DNA from: Rhodospirillales bacterium
GTDB taxonomy: Bacteria > Pseudomonadota > Alphaproteobacteria > Acetobacterales > Acetobacteraceae
Direction: 5' to 3'
NCBI GenBank assembly: GCA_025352565.1
Contig: JANXTF010000031.1
Span: forward strand, 33,659-97,658
DNA: 64,000 nucleotides
Positions 25,236 through 34,047 of this stretch are shown one piece after another (the stretch's first letter is position 1; the number at the start of each line of letters is the position of its first letter). The notes beneath the pieces were generated by a model. It did not search any database and was not told the origin of the DNA. It saw nothing but the letters and a program-made list of their open reading frames with translations. The translations under genes were made by a program, and so were the position numbers.

Positions 25236-26345
25236 ATGTCTCTCATCACCGATGAGGAACTGAACCGGTTGCGCGCCAGGATCGGGCAGGTCGTGAGCGT
25301 GGCGCAAGCCCCGTATCTGACCGAGGTGACGCGCGACGCCATTCGCCACTGGGCGTGGGCGACCGGCGACAAGAACAAGCTTTATCTCGATGAGGCGTAT
25401 GCCAAGGCGTCGCCGTACGGCGCGCTGCTGTGTCCGCCGAGCATGCTGTACGCTTTCAGCCGCATCTCGATCGGCTATCGCGGCGGACTGCCCGGCGTTC
25501 ACTCCATGTTTGGCGGCTCGTGGTGGCGCTGGCACGAGCCGTCCGTGGTCGGTGACCGGATCGACGCCGAGGTGACCTTCAAGGATCTGGTGGAATTCCC
25601 CAGCCGCTTCGCCGGCCGCATGTTCAAGCAAACGTCCGAGGTTCGTTTCACCGATCAGACCGGGCGGCGGGTCGCCACCGCCGATGCCTGGGGCATGCGG
25701 GTGGGCCGAGCCGAGGCGCGTGAGAAAAAGAAATACGAGGAAATCGCCGAGCCGCCGAAATACACCAAGGACGACATCGCACGCATCGCCGCGCTTTATG
25801 CCCAGGAGCACTGCCGGGGTGCCACGCCGTTGTATTTCGAGGATGTCGAAATTGGCATGGACGTGCCGGAGATCGTCCGCGGCCCCTACACCGCAACCTG
25901 TGCCGTGGCGTTCGAGCAGGCCTGGGGCGGCCTGTTCATCTGGGCGCATGGTTACTGGTTCGACCTGATCTCGCGCCACCCGGCGCTGGGCATCGCCAAC
26001 GCGATGGGTGTGCCCGAGCCCCCCGAGGCGGTGCATTGGGACACCGAACTCGCCCGCAGCGTCGGCGTCCCGCAGGCCTATGATTACGGGCCCGAACGCA
26101 TCTCGTGGATGGCCACGATGCTCACCAACTGGATCGGCGATCATGGCTTCCTGACCGAACTCTACGGCGAGATGCGGCGCTTCAACATGATCGGCGATAT
26201 CACCTATTGCCGGGGCCAGGTGACCGAGCGCATTCCGGGCGCCGATGGCACGGGCACGATCAAGCTGAACATCGAGACCCGCGACCAACGCGACCAGCAG
26301 ACCGCGAAGGGCTGGGCCAAAATCAGCCTGCCAATGCGCGGTTGA
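25236..26345 (+). CDS. MaoC-like acyl-CoA hydratase/dehydratase with two hotdog domains
   Basis: 369 aa. The N-terminal FAS1-like hotdog (residues about 10-150) has ATGDKNKLYLDEAYAKASPYG and the LLCPPSML motif. A charged linker (EAREKKKYEEIAEPPKY) leads to a second hotdog half (from about 190), with YDYGPERISWMATMLTNWIGD. It would hydrate an enoyl-CoA or dehydrate a hydroxyacyl-CoA. A double-hotdog hydratase beside a class III CoA-transferase recalls mesaconyl-CoA type chemistry, but the substrate is unproven. It starts two bases after the CoA-transferase stop, with AAAGGA upstream. Confidence 0.85.
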   Translation: MSLITDEELNRLRARIGQVVSVAQAPYLTEVTRDAIRHWAWATGDKNKLYLDEAYAKASPYGALLCPPSMLYAFSRISIGYRGGLPGVHSMFGGSWWRWHEPSVVGDRIDAEVTFKDLVEFPSRFAGRMFKQTSEVRFTDQTGRRVATADAWGMRVGRAEAREKKKYEEIAEPPKYTKDDIARIAALYAQEHCRGATPLYFEDVEIGMDVPEIVRGPYTATCAVAFEQAWGGLFIWAHGYWFDLISRHPALGIANAMGVPEPPEAVHWDTELARSVGVPQAYDYGPERISWMATMLTNWIGDHGFLTELYGEMRRFNMIGDITYCRGQVTERIPGADGTGTIKLNIETRDQRDQQTAKGWAKISLPMRG

Positions 26346-26383
26346 AATCTGTGCCGGAACGCCGCGCTTCACGGGGAAAAGAA

Positions 26384-27391
26384 ATGATCGAGAAAATCCT
26401 GACCGCCGTCTTTCTGGCCGGTGCATTGGCGGTTTCGTGGATCGGCCCGCGCGCCGAGGCAGCCGATTACACGCTGCGCCTCAATCACACCCTGCCGGCG
26501 GCGCATCTTCGCCAGAAAGACGCGGAGTTGTTCCGCACCATGGTCGCCAAGGTCACGGCCGGACGGGTGGACGTGCAGATTTTCCCCGCCGGGCAGCTTT
26601 ATAAAAGCGATCAGGGTGCCATCAAGGCGGTGCGCAGCGGCGCGATCGAGGGCGCCATGGTGACAACCGGCGATCTGGCCCAGTTCGTCCCGGCCTTCAA
26701 CCTGTACGAAACGCCGTTTCTGATCACCAGCTACGGCCAGCTCAACGCGGTGCTGGACAGCCCGATCTCGGCGGAAATCCTGGCCAGGCTCGAGCCACTC
26801 GGCATCAAGGCGCTGGTCCACACCAACGCCGGCTCCGCCATCCTGGCCACCCACGCCCGGGCGATCCAGAAGGCCGATGACCTGAAGGGCATGCGCCTGC
26901 GCGCTGCCGCCGGGCAGATCCAGATCAAGGCGCTGGAATTGCTCGGCGCGTCCGCCATTCAGCTGCCCGTCGCCGACATCGCACCGGCGCTGGAACGCGG
27001 CACCATCGATGGCCTGCTCACCACGCCGTCGGCCCTGTCGGACATGCAAATCGGCAGTATCGCCCGTTACGGCACCTGGACATCGCAGCAGTTCTTTCCG
27101 CCAGTGATCGTCGTCAATGCCGCGTGGTGGAACCGCTTGCCTAATGATCTTCGTGATGCGGTCATGGGAATTCTCAAGGACTTCGAAAGACAGACCCGCG
27201 AACTGAACCTCCAGGAAGAGGACAGGGCCATCGCGGCGCTGAGGGCGCAGGGCGTCAATGTCACCAAGCTGGATCAAGCCGGACTCGAAACCTTCCAGGC
27301 CAAGCTGGAGCCGATGCTGGCGCAGGCGCGGCAGCAGATCGGCCCGGATCTATTCGACCGGGCGCAGAAGGTGATCCAGTCCGCCCAATGA
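26384..27391 (+). CDS. TRAP transporter solute-binding protein (DctP family)
   Basis: 335 aa periplasmic binding protein. Signal peptide MIEKILTAVFLAGALAVSW..., cleavage near RAEA. The mature DctP domain opens with YTLRLNHTLPAAHLRQKDAE. The conserved Arg that binds a carboxylate is in DLKGMRLRAAAG, and VVNAAWWNRLP follows. These proteins mostly bind organic acids. ATG 26384 is preceded by a GGGGAAAA stretch. The stop overlaps the small permease ATG by four bases. Ligand unknown; the flanking CoA-transferases and hydratase point to a carboxylic acid used as a CoA ester. Confidence 0.93.
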   Translation: MIEKILTAVFLAGALAVSWIGPRAEAADYTLRLNHTLPAAHLRQKDAELFRTMVAKVTAGRVDVQIFPAGQLYKSDQGAIKAVRSGAIEGAMVTTGDLAQFVPAFNLYETPFLITSYGQLNAVLDSPISAEILARLEPLGIKALVHTNAGSAILATHARAIQKADDLKGMRLRAAAGQIQIKALELLGASAIQLPVADIAPALERGTIDGLLTTPSALSDMQIGSIARYGTWTSQQFFPPVIVVNAAWWNRLPNDLRDAVMGILKDFERQTRELNLQEEDRAIAALRAQGVNVTKLDQAGLETFQAKLEPMLAQARQQIGPDLFDRAQKVIQSAQ

Positions 27392-27879
27392 CGCCGAACG
27401 CGGCGGCGCAACTCCCCTCCCGCATCAGGGCTGCCTGCGACTACCTCGCGGCGGCTGCGATGGCAGCCGCGATGATCATCGTGGCCGTCGTGGCGATCTT
27501 GAGAAACGTGGCGGGCTTCACGCCGATCTGGACCGAGCCGGTCGTCGGACTGCTTGTATTTGTCTCGGTCTGCGCCGCCATTCCGGCCGGGCTGCGCGAT
27601 GGCGTGCATGTCTCTATGCATATCCTGGACCGGATGGGCGAAAAGGTTCTGCACGTGCGCGACATCATAGGGCAGGCGCTGAGCGTGCTGCTGGGGCTGG
27701 CGGTGTTCGTGTCCGCGGCCATCTACGCCGAGGACATGTTCGCCATTGACCTGACCGATTACGCCGGCATCCCGGACGGCCTGCCGGCGCTGGTCGGCGC
27801 GCTGTTCGGCCTGATCCTGGCGGTGGTTTCACTGGCTAAGTTCAGGGACATCCTCCGGCGCACGGACGCGGCGCGATGA
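27388..27879 (+). CDS. TRAP transporter small permease (DctQ family)
   Basis: 163 aa with four predicted transmembrane helices: AAAMAAAMIIVAVVAIL, PVVGLLVFVSVCAAI, ALSVLLGLAVFVSAA and ALVGALFGLILAVVSL. The DctQ motif region IWTEPVVGLLVFV is present. It forms the membrane complex with the large permease. ATGA overlaps join it to dctP upstream and dctM downstream. Confidence 0.9.
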   Translation: MTPNAAAQLPSRIRAACDYLAAAAMAAAMIIVAVVAILRNVAGFTPIWTEPVVGLLVFVSVCAAIPAGLRDGVHVSMHILDRMGEKVLHVRDIIGQALSVLLGLAVFVSAAIYAEDMFAIDLTDYAGIPDGLPALVGALFGLILAVVSLAKFRDILRRTDAAR

Positions 27880-29138
27880 GTGCCGCAATCCTGGTGGTGT
27901 TGGTGCTCGGCGCCTTGCTGGTCACCGGAGTGCCGATCTTTATCGCCGTCGGCGGCGCCGGCTTCATCGGGCTGACCGCGATGGGCCAACCCTTGTCGAC
28001 GGTGGCTCAGGTGTTCATCTCGAGCGTCGGCAGTTTTGCACTGATCGCGATTCCGCTGTTCGTGTTCATGGCGGAATACATGACCGCGACCGGGATCATG
28101 CTGCGCCTCACCAATCTTCTGGCGGCGTTTGTCGGGCACTGGCGCGGCGGCATCGGCTATGTGACCGTGCTGGCAAGCGCCAAATTCGCCGCCTTCTCCG
28201 GCTCCAGCGCGGCCAACGCGGCCGCCCTGTCGGTGGCGCTCATTCCGCGGATGCGCGAGGCCGGCTATCCAATGCGCTTTGCCGCCGGCGTGGTCGCGGC
28301 CGGCGGCACGCTGGGCATTCTCATCCCGCCCTCGATCAACATGATCCTGTATTCGGCGGTCACCGGGTTGCCGGTGCTCCAGCTGTTCCGGGCAGGCATC
28401 GTGCCGGGCTTCACCCTGGCCGGGGCGTTCATGGTCGTCGTGGCGATTCTGTGCCGCAACGTGCCGACCTTGCCGCGGGTGCCCTGGGCCGCGCGTTGGG
28501 CGCTGGTGCGCCGCGACGGGCTGCTGCTGCTGCTGCCGGTCGTGGTGTTCGGCTCGATTTTCGGCGGCATCTTCACCGTCAACGAGTCGGCCGCCGCGGG
28601 CATTTTCTTCGCCATGCTGATGCAGTCGGCCTGGTTTCGGGATTTCCGCTGGGACCATCTGCACGTGGCGCTTGTGCAAACCGCCAAGACCACATCGATG
28701 ATCTACCTGATCATCGGCACCGCCTCCATCTTTGGCCATGTGCTGACCCTGTCGCAGACCGCGCATGACGTGGCACTGGCGATCGCTCCGGTCATTCACG
28801 AGTCGCGCTGGCTCTTCTTTCTGCTGGCGATGCTGCTGCTGATCGTGCTGGGCACCGTGATCGACGTCGCCGCCGTCACCTATATCGTCATCCCCATCCT
28901 GGACCTGACGGTGATGACCAACGGGCTGGACCGCATCCAGTTCGCCATCATGTTCATCATCAACATGGAAATGGCATTGATCCACCCACCGTTCGGCCTC
29001 AACGCCTTCATCGTCAGTTCGGCGGCGAAGCTCACCGTGGGCGAGGTATTTCTCGGAACCATTCCCTTTTGCGGTGCCATGATCCTGGTCATGGTCCTGG
29101 TCGCGGCATTTCCGGAGATGACGCATTGGCTGGGATGA
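27876..29138 (+). CDS. TRAP transporter large permease (DctM family)
   Basis: 420 aa, about twelve transmembrane segments. DctM hallmarks: GVPIFIAVGGAGFIGL, AIPLFVFMAEYM, SASSAANAAALS-like GSSAANAAALSVALIP, AAGGTLGILIPPSINMILY and IDVAAVTYIVIPI. It is the ion-coupled channel subunit. Its stop overlaps the second CoA-transferase ATG by four bases, fixing the transporter and the enzymes in one transcription unit. Confidence 0.94.
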   Translation: MSAAILVVLVLGALLVTGVPIFIAVGGAGFIGLTAMGQPLSTVAQVFISSVGSFALIAIPLFVFMAEYMTATGIMLRLTNLLAAFVGHWRGGIGYVTVLASAKFAAFSGSSAANAAALSVALIPRMREAGYPMRFAAGVVAAGGTLGILIPPSINMILYSAVTGLPVLQLFRAGIVPGFTLAGAFMVVVAILCRNVPTLPRVPWAARWALVRRDGLLLLLPVVVFGSIFGGIFTVNESAAAGIFFAMLMQSAWFRDFRWDHLHVALVQTAKTTSMIYLIIGTASIFGHVLTLSQTAHDVALAIAPVIHESRWLFFLLAMLLLIVLGTVIDVAAVTYIVIPILDLTVMTNGLDRIQFAIMFIINMEMALIHPPFGLNAFIVSSAAKLTVGEVFLGTIPFCGAMILVMVLVAAFPEMTHWLG

Positions 29139-30373
29139 ACGATCCTGCTGACGCCGCCGACCGGCTGGCGGCCCTGCTGCGGCCGCATGACACGATCCTG
29201 GTCAGCAACGGGACCGCCGAACCGGATCGTCTGATCGCGGCGCTGATCGACGTGGCTGGGGCGATGCCGGGTATCCGGGTGATTCAGATCACGACCAGCG
29301 GCCAGGAACGACTGGCCGAGGCGAGCGGCCCCGGGTTCCGCCTCGCCACGCCCTCGCCGGGGCGCAAGACCCGGGCCGCCATCAATGAAGGGCGGGCGGA
29401 GCTGCTGCCAGAATCGTTGGGCGTCATGGCGCAGCAGATCGACCGGGGAGAACTCCGCATCGATGGCGTTCTGAGCCGCCTTGGCCCGCCGCACCACGAC
29501 TCCGCGCATCCCGGAGTCGCCATGGACATCACCATCCCCGCCTTGGCGCAGGCGCGCTTCCACATGACGGAACTGGATGCGGGCCTGCCGCGGGTGCCGG
29601 CCCGGCGGCTGGTCGATCTCCAACGCTGCGATTTCCGCCTCCATCGCGACGACGGCCCGGAGGCCTATAGCGAACGGCCGCCGCTCGGCCTCGGCGCCGT
29701 CCTGGCGGGCCACATCGCGGAGTGCATTGCACCGCGGGCAACCCTGGAAGTCGGACTGGGCCGCCTGGCCGCCTTGATGCCGGCGGCGCTGAAGGGCCGC
29801 AGCGGCCACGCGATATCGACTGGCCTGATCGGCGACGAGATCATCGCGCTGGTGGAAGCCGGCATCGTCGATCGCCCGGTCATCGTCGGCGAACCGGCGA
29901 TGGTGGTAACCGCGGTGATACGCGGCTCGCATGAGTTGTATCGGTGGGTCGATGGCAACGGAGCGGTGCGGCTGGCCGACGCGGTGGAGACGCACAACCC
30001 GGCGCATCTGGCGCGGCTGCATCGCTTCACCGCATTGAATGGCGCCTTGCAAGTCGATCTGGCGGGCAACGCCAACAGCCTGGCGGTAGGTGGCCGGTTG
30101 CTCGGCGGGCTGGGCGGAGCGATCGATTTCGCCACGGCTGGCAGCTATGCCGGGGGTTCGATCGTCGCATTGGAATCACGCGCCGGCGGTTTCCCGAGCA
30201 TCGTGCCGATGGTGGAGCGGGTAACCCTGCCATGCACGTTCGTGACGCATGTGGTCACCGAATACGGCGTGGCGCGGCTTCGCGGGTTGTCGCTCACCGA
30301 ACGCGCGGCGGCGATGATCGCGATCGCCCATCCGGACGACCGCGACGACCTGCGCGGCGCCGTGCGTCGGTAG
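29135..30373 (+). CDS. Acetyl-CoA hydrolase/4-hydroxybutyrate CoA-transferase-like protein
   Basis: 412 aa, class I-type CoA-transferase fold with two halves. Family marks: HPGVAMDITIPAL (weak), the ...EVGLGRLAALMPAAL block, and the conserved C-terminal CTFVTHVVTEYGVARLRG. In 4-hydroxybutyrate CoA-transferases the catalytic Glu lies in an HSEMISD segment; the aligned residues here read STGLIGDE, so Gly230 stands where Glu is expected. Either the nucleophile is elsewhere or the protein is not a classical transferase. Last gene of the CoA-transferase/MaoC/TRAP operon; the start overlaps dctM. It probably handles the CoA ester made from the imported acid. Confidence 0.78.
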   Translation: MNDPADAADRLAALLRPHDTILVSNGTAEPDRLIAALIDVAGAMPGIRVIQITTSGQERLAEASGPGFRLATPSPGRKTRAAINEGRAELLPESLGVMAQQIDRGELRIDGVLSRLGPPHHDSAHPGVAMDITIPALAQARFHMTELDAGLPRVPARRLVDLQRCDFRLHRDDGPEAYSERPPLGLGAVLAGHIAECIAPRATLEVGLGRLAALMPAALKGRSGHAISTGLIGDEIIALVEAGIVDRPVIVGEPAMVVTAVIRGSHELYRWVDGNGAVRLADAVETHNPAHLARLHRFTALNGALQVDLAGNANSLAVGGRLLGGLGGAIDFATAGSYAGGSIVALESRAGGFPSIVPMVERVTLPCTFVTHVVTEYGVARLRGLSLTERAAAMIAIAHPDDRDDLRGAVRR

Positions 30374-30436
30374 TTTCTTGGAACGTCGAATCGAACGGCG
30401 CTGGAGCCGCCCAGGGCGGGACGGTTCATGTCGTGT

Positions 30437-30657
30437 CTACGACTCCGGCAAACCCGCCGCGCGCAGCGCCTCGCTGTAGACGCGCTGCCATTCGCGCATG
30501 ACAGGCGCGGTCAATGCCCGATGGAAGGACGGTTCGGCGCGCAGCCAGGCAAGGGTTGCGGTCGCCGGGAAACGCTGCCGTAACACCTCCAACGCTTGTT
30601 GTAATTCCTTCCAATGCCCGAGTAACCAGTTGAGCGCCACCAAGCCGCGATAGGCAC
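30437..30657 (-). pseudogene. C-terminal remnant of a TPR-containing regulator/adenylate cyclase-like protein
   Basis: About 73 codons on the minus strand: AYRGLVALNWLLGHWKEL, a helical TPR-like pair, and the ending EALRAAGLPES. Ends of the form LRKAGLPE are common in TPR proteins fused to adenylate cyclase, CadC or BTAD regulators; the intact regulator at 36472-38679 ends similarly (ATGLRLAGMSE). The frame is cut at about 30657, where the plus-strand FG-GAP fragment begins, and no in-frame start precedes it. Read as a deletion or rearrangement scar. Confidence 0.6.
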
Positions 30658-31392
30658 GTGGTCGGGACCGGCGACCTCAACGGCGACGGCAAGGCCGATA
30701 TCCTGTTGCAGAACGACAACGGCATCGTCGGCGACATCCTCATGAACGGCAACGCGGTCGCCTCGGTCAACGTGCTGGCCACGCTGCCGGCGGGCTGGGA
30801 GGTGGGTGGCGTCGCCAAGGGCAGCATCGTGCTGCACAACGACAACGGGTCCGACGTGCTGTGGAAGACGAACGGCACCGCGATCACATCCGTGAAGTCG
30901 CTGATCGCGCCGGGTGCAGCCTGGACCGGCGTCGTCACCGGCGTGGATTTCAACGGCGACGGCACGGACGACTTCGCCGTGCAATCGACCGACGGCACGG
31001 TGGCGGGGTTCACGCTCAACTCGTTTTCGGGAGCGATCACCGGGGGTGCCACCCTGGCGCAGTCGCCCGGCGCCGCGTGGCACGCGATCGGCAACGAGCC
31101 GATGATGTTCATCGACGGCAGCGGCTCCTACGCCAACCTCGCGGCCACCGTGGCGCGGGACGATTTCAACTTTAAGAACTACGGGACCGGCCTCGACACG
31201 ATCTCCGGTTTCAACCCGGCCCAGGACCTGATCAGCTTCGGTGCCACCACCTTCGCCAACTACGCCGCCATGCAGCAGCATGAGGTGGCTTACCAGGGCG
31301 GCACGCTGATCGCGCTCGGGGCCAACACCGTCGTGGTGATCCAGGGCGTCACGCCCGGCCAACTCGGCAGCAGCAACTTCACCTTCGTCTAG
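30652..31392 (+). pseudogene. 5'-truncated FG-GAP/VCBS repeat protein with RTX-like C-terminus
   Basis: About 245 codons. Two FG-GAP calcium-binding repeats (GTGDLNGDGKADILLQN and GVDFNGDGTDDFAVQS) are followed by a C-terminal block ending in LGSSNFTFV. That resembles type I secreted proteins: FGPGLDTISGF-like GTGLDTISGFNPAQDLI, and ...VVVIQGVTPGQL. Homology starts abruptly at HVVGTG right at the junction with the minus-strand remnant, inside a repeat unit, so the N-terminal part is missing. GTG 30658 could start translation but without a ribosome site. It would have been an extracellular surface or adhesin-like protein. Confidence 0.65.
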
Positions 31393-31403
31393 GAGCGTAA
31401 GGC

Positions 31404-32212
31404 ATGAACGACATGGTTCCCGACCTGGCGGCAGTGAAGTCGCGCCAGAACAGCGCCTGGGCGTCGGGTAACTACGCGGTGATCGGCTCCACCTTGCAGA
31501 TCGCGGGCGAGACGTTGTGCGAGGCGATCGACCTGCGGGCGGGCGAACGGGTGCTCGATGTGGCCGGCGGCAACGGCAACGCGGCGCTGGCCGCGGCCCG
31601 GCGCTGGGCGGATGTGACATGCACCGACTACGTGTCCGCGCTGCTGGACTGTGCCCGCGAGCGCGGACAGGCGGACGGATTGGTCATGCGGTTCGAGGTG
31701 GCAGACGCCGAGGCGCTGCCCTTCCCTGACGCCTCGTTCGATGCCGTGCTCTCCACCTTCGGAGTGATGTTCACGCCCTACCAGGAGCGCGCGGCCGCCG
31801 GAGATGGTCCGGGTGTGCTGGCCCGGCGGGCGGATCGGCATGGCGAACTGGACGCCGAACGGCTTCGTGGGCCAGCTCTTCAAGCTCCTGGGCGGCTACC
31901 TGCCGCCACCTGCCGGCGTGCGCTCCCCGGCCTTGTGGGGCACCGGCGCACGCCTGCGCGAGCTGTTTCCGGGCCGGGTGATCGAGGCGACGCCGCGGGT
32001 CTTCAATTTCCGCTACCGCTCGGCCGAGCACCTGACCGAGGTGTTCCGCACCTTCTACGGCCCGGTCCACAAGGCATTCCTGGCCCTGGAAGCCGACCGT
32101 CAGGCCGCTCTCGAGCGCGACATGCAGGCGCTTATGGCGAGTTTCGACGTGGGCGGGGGAGGGCCCGCTTGTGGTCGCGTCCGAGTATCTCCAGGTGATC
32201 GTCCGGGTTTGA
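31404..32212 (+). pseudogene. Class I SAM-dependent methyltransferase, broken by two frameshifts
   Basis: The first frame (from ATG 31404) gives SAM motif I RVLDVAGGNGNAALAAARR, AEALPFPDASFDAVLSTFG and MFTPYQER. Near 31800 one extra C moves the similarity to the next frame (EMVRVCWPGGRIGMANWTP, PPPAGVRSPALWG). Near 32155-32168, in a G-rich run, a second shift gives the natural ending ASEYLQVIVRV before TGA 32210-32212. Reconstructed length about 270 aa, a UbiE-like methyltransferase. The ATG has AGGAG upstream. Two +1 shifts favour true decay over a single sequencing error. Confidence 0.75.
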
Positions 32213-32298
32213 CCGCAAAGGCAACGACCCGCCGACGCCATTCCAACGCCGGGCATGGACGTCGAATATCTGCCCCGAGGTCGTCACGCCGTAATCCG

Positions 32299-32349
32299 CC
32301 CTGGACCGAACGCCGCCCTAGACCGAACGCCGCCCTTGGCCGAGCGCCT
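32299..32349. repeat. 17-bp tandem repeat, three copies
   Basis: CCCTGGACCGAACGCCG (32299-32315) is followed by a copy with one change (32316-32332) and a more diverged third copy (32333-32349). It lies between the broken methyltransferase and the ABC permease gene, in sequence with no recognisable gene. Confidence 0.7.
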
Positions 32350-32383
32350 CGCTTGGCGGTGCGGTGGTCGGCCCCGTTGCCGG

Positions 32384-33217
32384 TCAGAGCGTGGGGGCTC
32401 CCATCGTCTTCCACTTAAGGGCGCGGCGCGTGACCAAGGTCACGAGGGCATCGATCGCCAGCGCGATGAACAGGACGCCTGCGATCGCCGCGAACGTCGC
32501 GTGGGCCGCGAATTGCTCCGCGTTCTTGGCCAGGAGATATCCGAGACCCTCGCTGCCGGCGAGCATCTCCGCCACCACGACGCCGACCAGCGCATAGGGG
32601 ACCGAAATCTTGAGCCCGGCCGCGACCCAGGTGAGGGCGGAAGGGATGATGACCCGCCGGGTCAGTTGCCACCGGCTGGCACCCATGATCCTGACGGCCG
32701 CCACCAGTTCGCCACTGACCTCGCGCACCCCGAAATACGTGTTGTAGTACACCAGAAAGAACACGATCGTGGCGGCGAACACCACGCGGAACTCCAGCCC
32801 CAGACCGAACCACAGCAGGAACAGCGGCGCCAGCGCGAGCCGGGGCAAGGTATAGAGCGCCGTCATGATCGGCGCGACAACGACTCCCAGGCGCGGCCAC
32901 GAGCCGGTGGCGTAGCCCGCCACCATGCCGGTCGATGCGCCGGCGACGAAGCCGAGAAGCGTGGCCTGCAGCGTCGCCCAGGTGGCCCGAAGATACGTGC
33001 CGTCCAGCATCCACTTCCACATCGTCGCCGCGATCAGCGAGGGCCGGCTGACGAACAATGCGGGAATCCAGCGGTCGGCGGCGATCTCCCAGAAGCCAAA
33101 GAAAAGCGCGATGACCGCGACCTGCATCGCGAGATTTTCCAGCCCCGTTCGCCGCGCGCTTTTCCGACGCGCGCGGCGCCTGGGCGGCCGCTGTGGCCCA
33201 TCGCTCGCCGCGCTCAT
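32384..33217 (-). CDS. ABC transporter permease (NitT/TauT/SsuC family)
   Basis: 277 aa inner-membrane permease with about six helices. The binding-protein-dependent transport signature is seen in RIMGASRWQLTRRVIIPSAL (EAA loop contacting the ATPase), with the SsuC-like PRLALAPLFLLWFG and VVVAEMLAGSEGLGYLL. Overlaps the ATPase gene by four bases. Its binding protein (34048-34905) is a truncated pseudogene, so the importer is probably no longer functional unless another SBP serves it. Confidence 0.9.
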   Translation of the reverse strand: MSAASDGPQRPPRRRARRKSARRTGLENLAMQVAVIALFFGFWEIAADRWIPALFVSRPSLIAATMWKWMLDGTYLRATWATLQATLLGFVAGASTGMVAGYATGSWPRLGVVVAPIMTALYTLPRLALAPLFLLWFGLGLEFRVVFAATIVFFLVYYNTYFGVREVSGELVAAVRIMGASRWQLTRRVIIPSALTWVAAGLKISVPYALVGVVVAEMLAGSEGLGYLLAKNAEQFAAHATFAAIAGVLFIALAIDALVTLVTRRALKWKTMGAPTL

Positions 33218-34035
33218 GCCGGAACTGCTGCGAGCGACAGCTCCGCCGAGGTTTTCGGACGGTACATGACCGATCTGATATTGGCCTCCAGCCGGGCATA
33301 TTCCACGGACGAGCGCACCGCGTCGAGATCGCGGTTCTTGCCGAAGGGCGGACAGACGACATCCCGCACCGTGAGCGGCCGCCCGCCCAAAACCAGGATG
33401 CGGTCCGCGAGCAGGATGCTTTCCGAGATATCGTGCGTCACGAACAACACGCTGCTCCGTGTCCGATTCACCGTGCGCAGCAATTCGGCGTGCATCGTCT
33501 CGCGCAACTGGGCATCGAGCGCGGCGAAGGGCTCGTCCATCAGAAGCATCGGCGGGTCGTAGATCAGGCTCCGCGCCAGCAGCGCGCGTCGCTTCATGCC
33601 ACCGGACAGCTCGGAAGGGTATTTCGCGGCCGCATCCGTGAGATCGACGAGGCTGAGCGCGGCGGCCAGTTGCGCCCGGCGCGAAGCCACCGGACTTCGG
33701 CGGATTTCCAGCGGGAGCAGCACGTTTCGTGCGACCGTCAGCCAGGGCAGCAGCGTGTCGCCCTGCGTCATGTATCCGACGTTCCGATTGACGCCGGCAA
33801 CCGGCTCTCCCTGAAACAGCACGCGCCCGGCAAAAGGCCGCGCCAGCCCGGCACTGAGGTTGAGCAGCGTGGATTTTCCGCATCCGCTCGGCCCGAGGAG
33901 CGCGACGAACTCGTGCGCTCCGACCGACAGGTTGAAGCCGTCGAGGATCATCTCCTCCTCGGTGAACCCGAACGAGACCTCGCGAAACTCCAGCAGCACC
34001 GGGCTTTCGTCACGCAAGGCGGTGTCCGGACGCAT
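33214..34035 (-). CDS. ABC transporter ATP-binding protein (NitT/TauT family)
   Basis: 273 aa. Walker A LLGPSGCGKSTLL, Q-loop YMTQGDTLLPWLTV, signature ELSGGMKRRALLARSL, Walker B MLLMDEPFAALDAQ, and H-loop FVTHDISESI are all intact. It is coupled to the permease gene by an ATGA overlap. Substrates of the family are nitrate, sulfonates, taurine and aromatic acids; the adjacent Rieske oxygenase remnant suggests an aromatic compound (inference). Confidence 0.92.
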   Translation of the reverse strand: MRPDTALRDESPVLLEFREVSFGFTEEEMILDGFNLSVGAHEFVALLGPSGCGKSTLLNLSAGLARPFAGRVLFQGEPVAGVNRNVGYMTQGDTLLPWLTVARNVLLPLEIRRSPVASRRAQLAAALSLVDLTDAAAKYPSELSGGMKRRALLARSLIYDPPMLLMDEPFAALDAQLRETMHAELLRTVNRTRSSVLFVTHDISESILLADRILVLGGRPLTVRDVVCPPFGKNRDLDAVRSSVEYARLEANIRSVMYRPKTSAELSLAAVPA

Positions 34036-34047
34036 GCCGGGCCGCTC

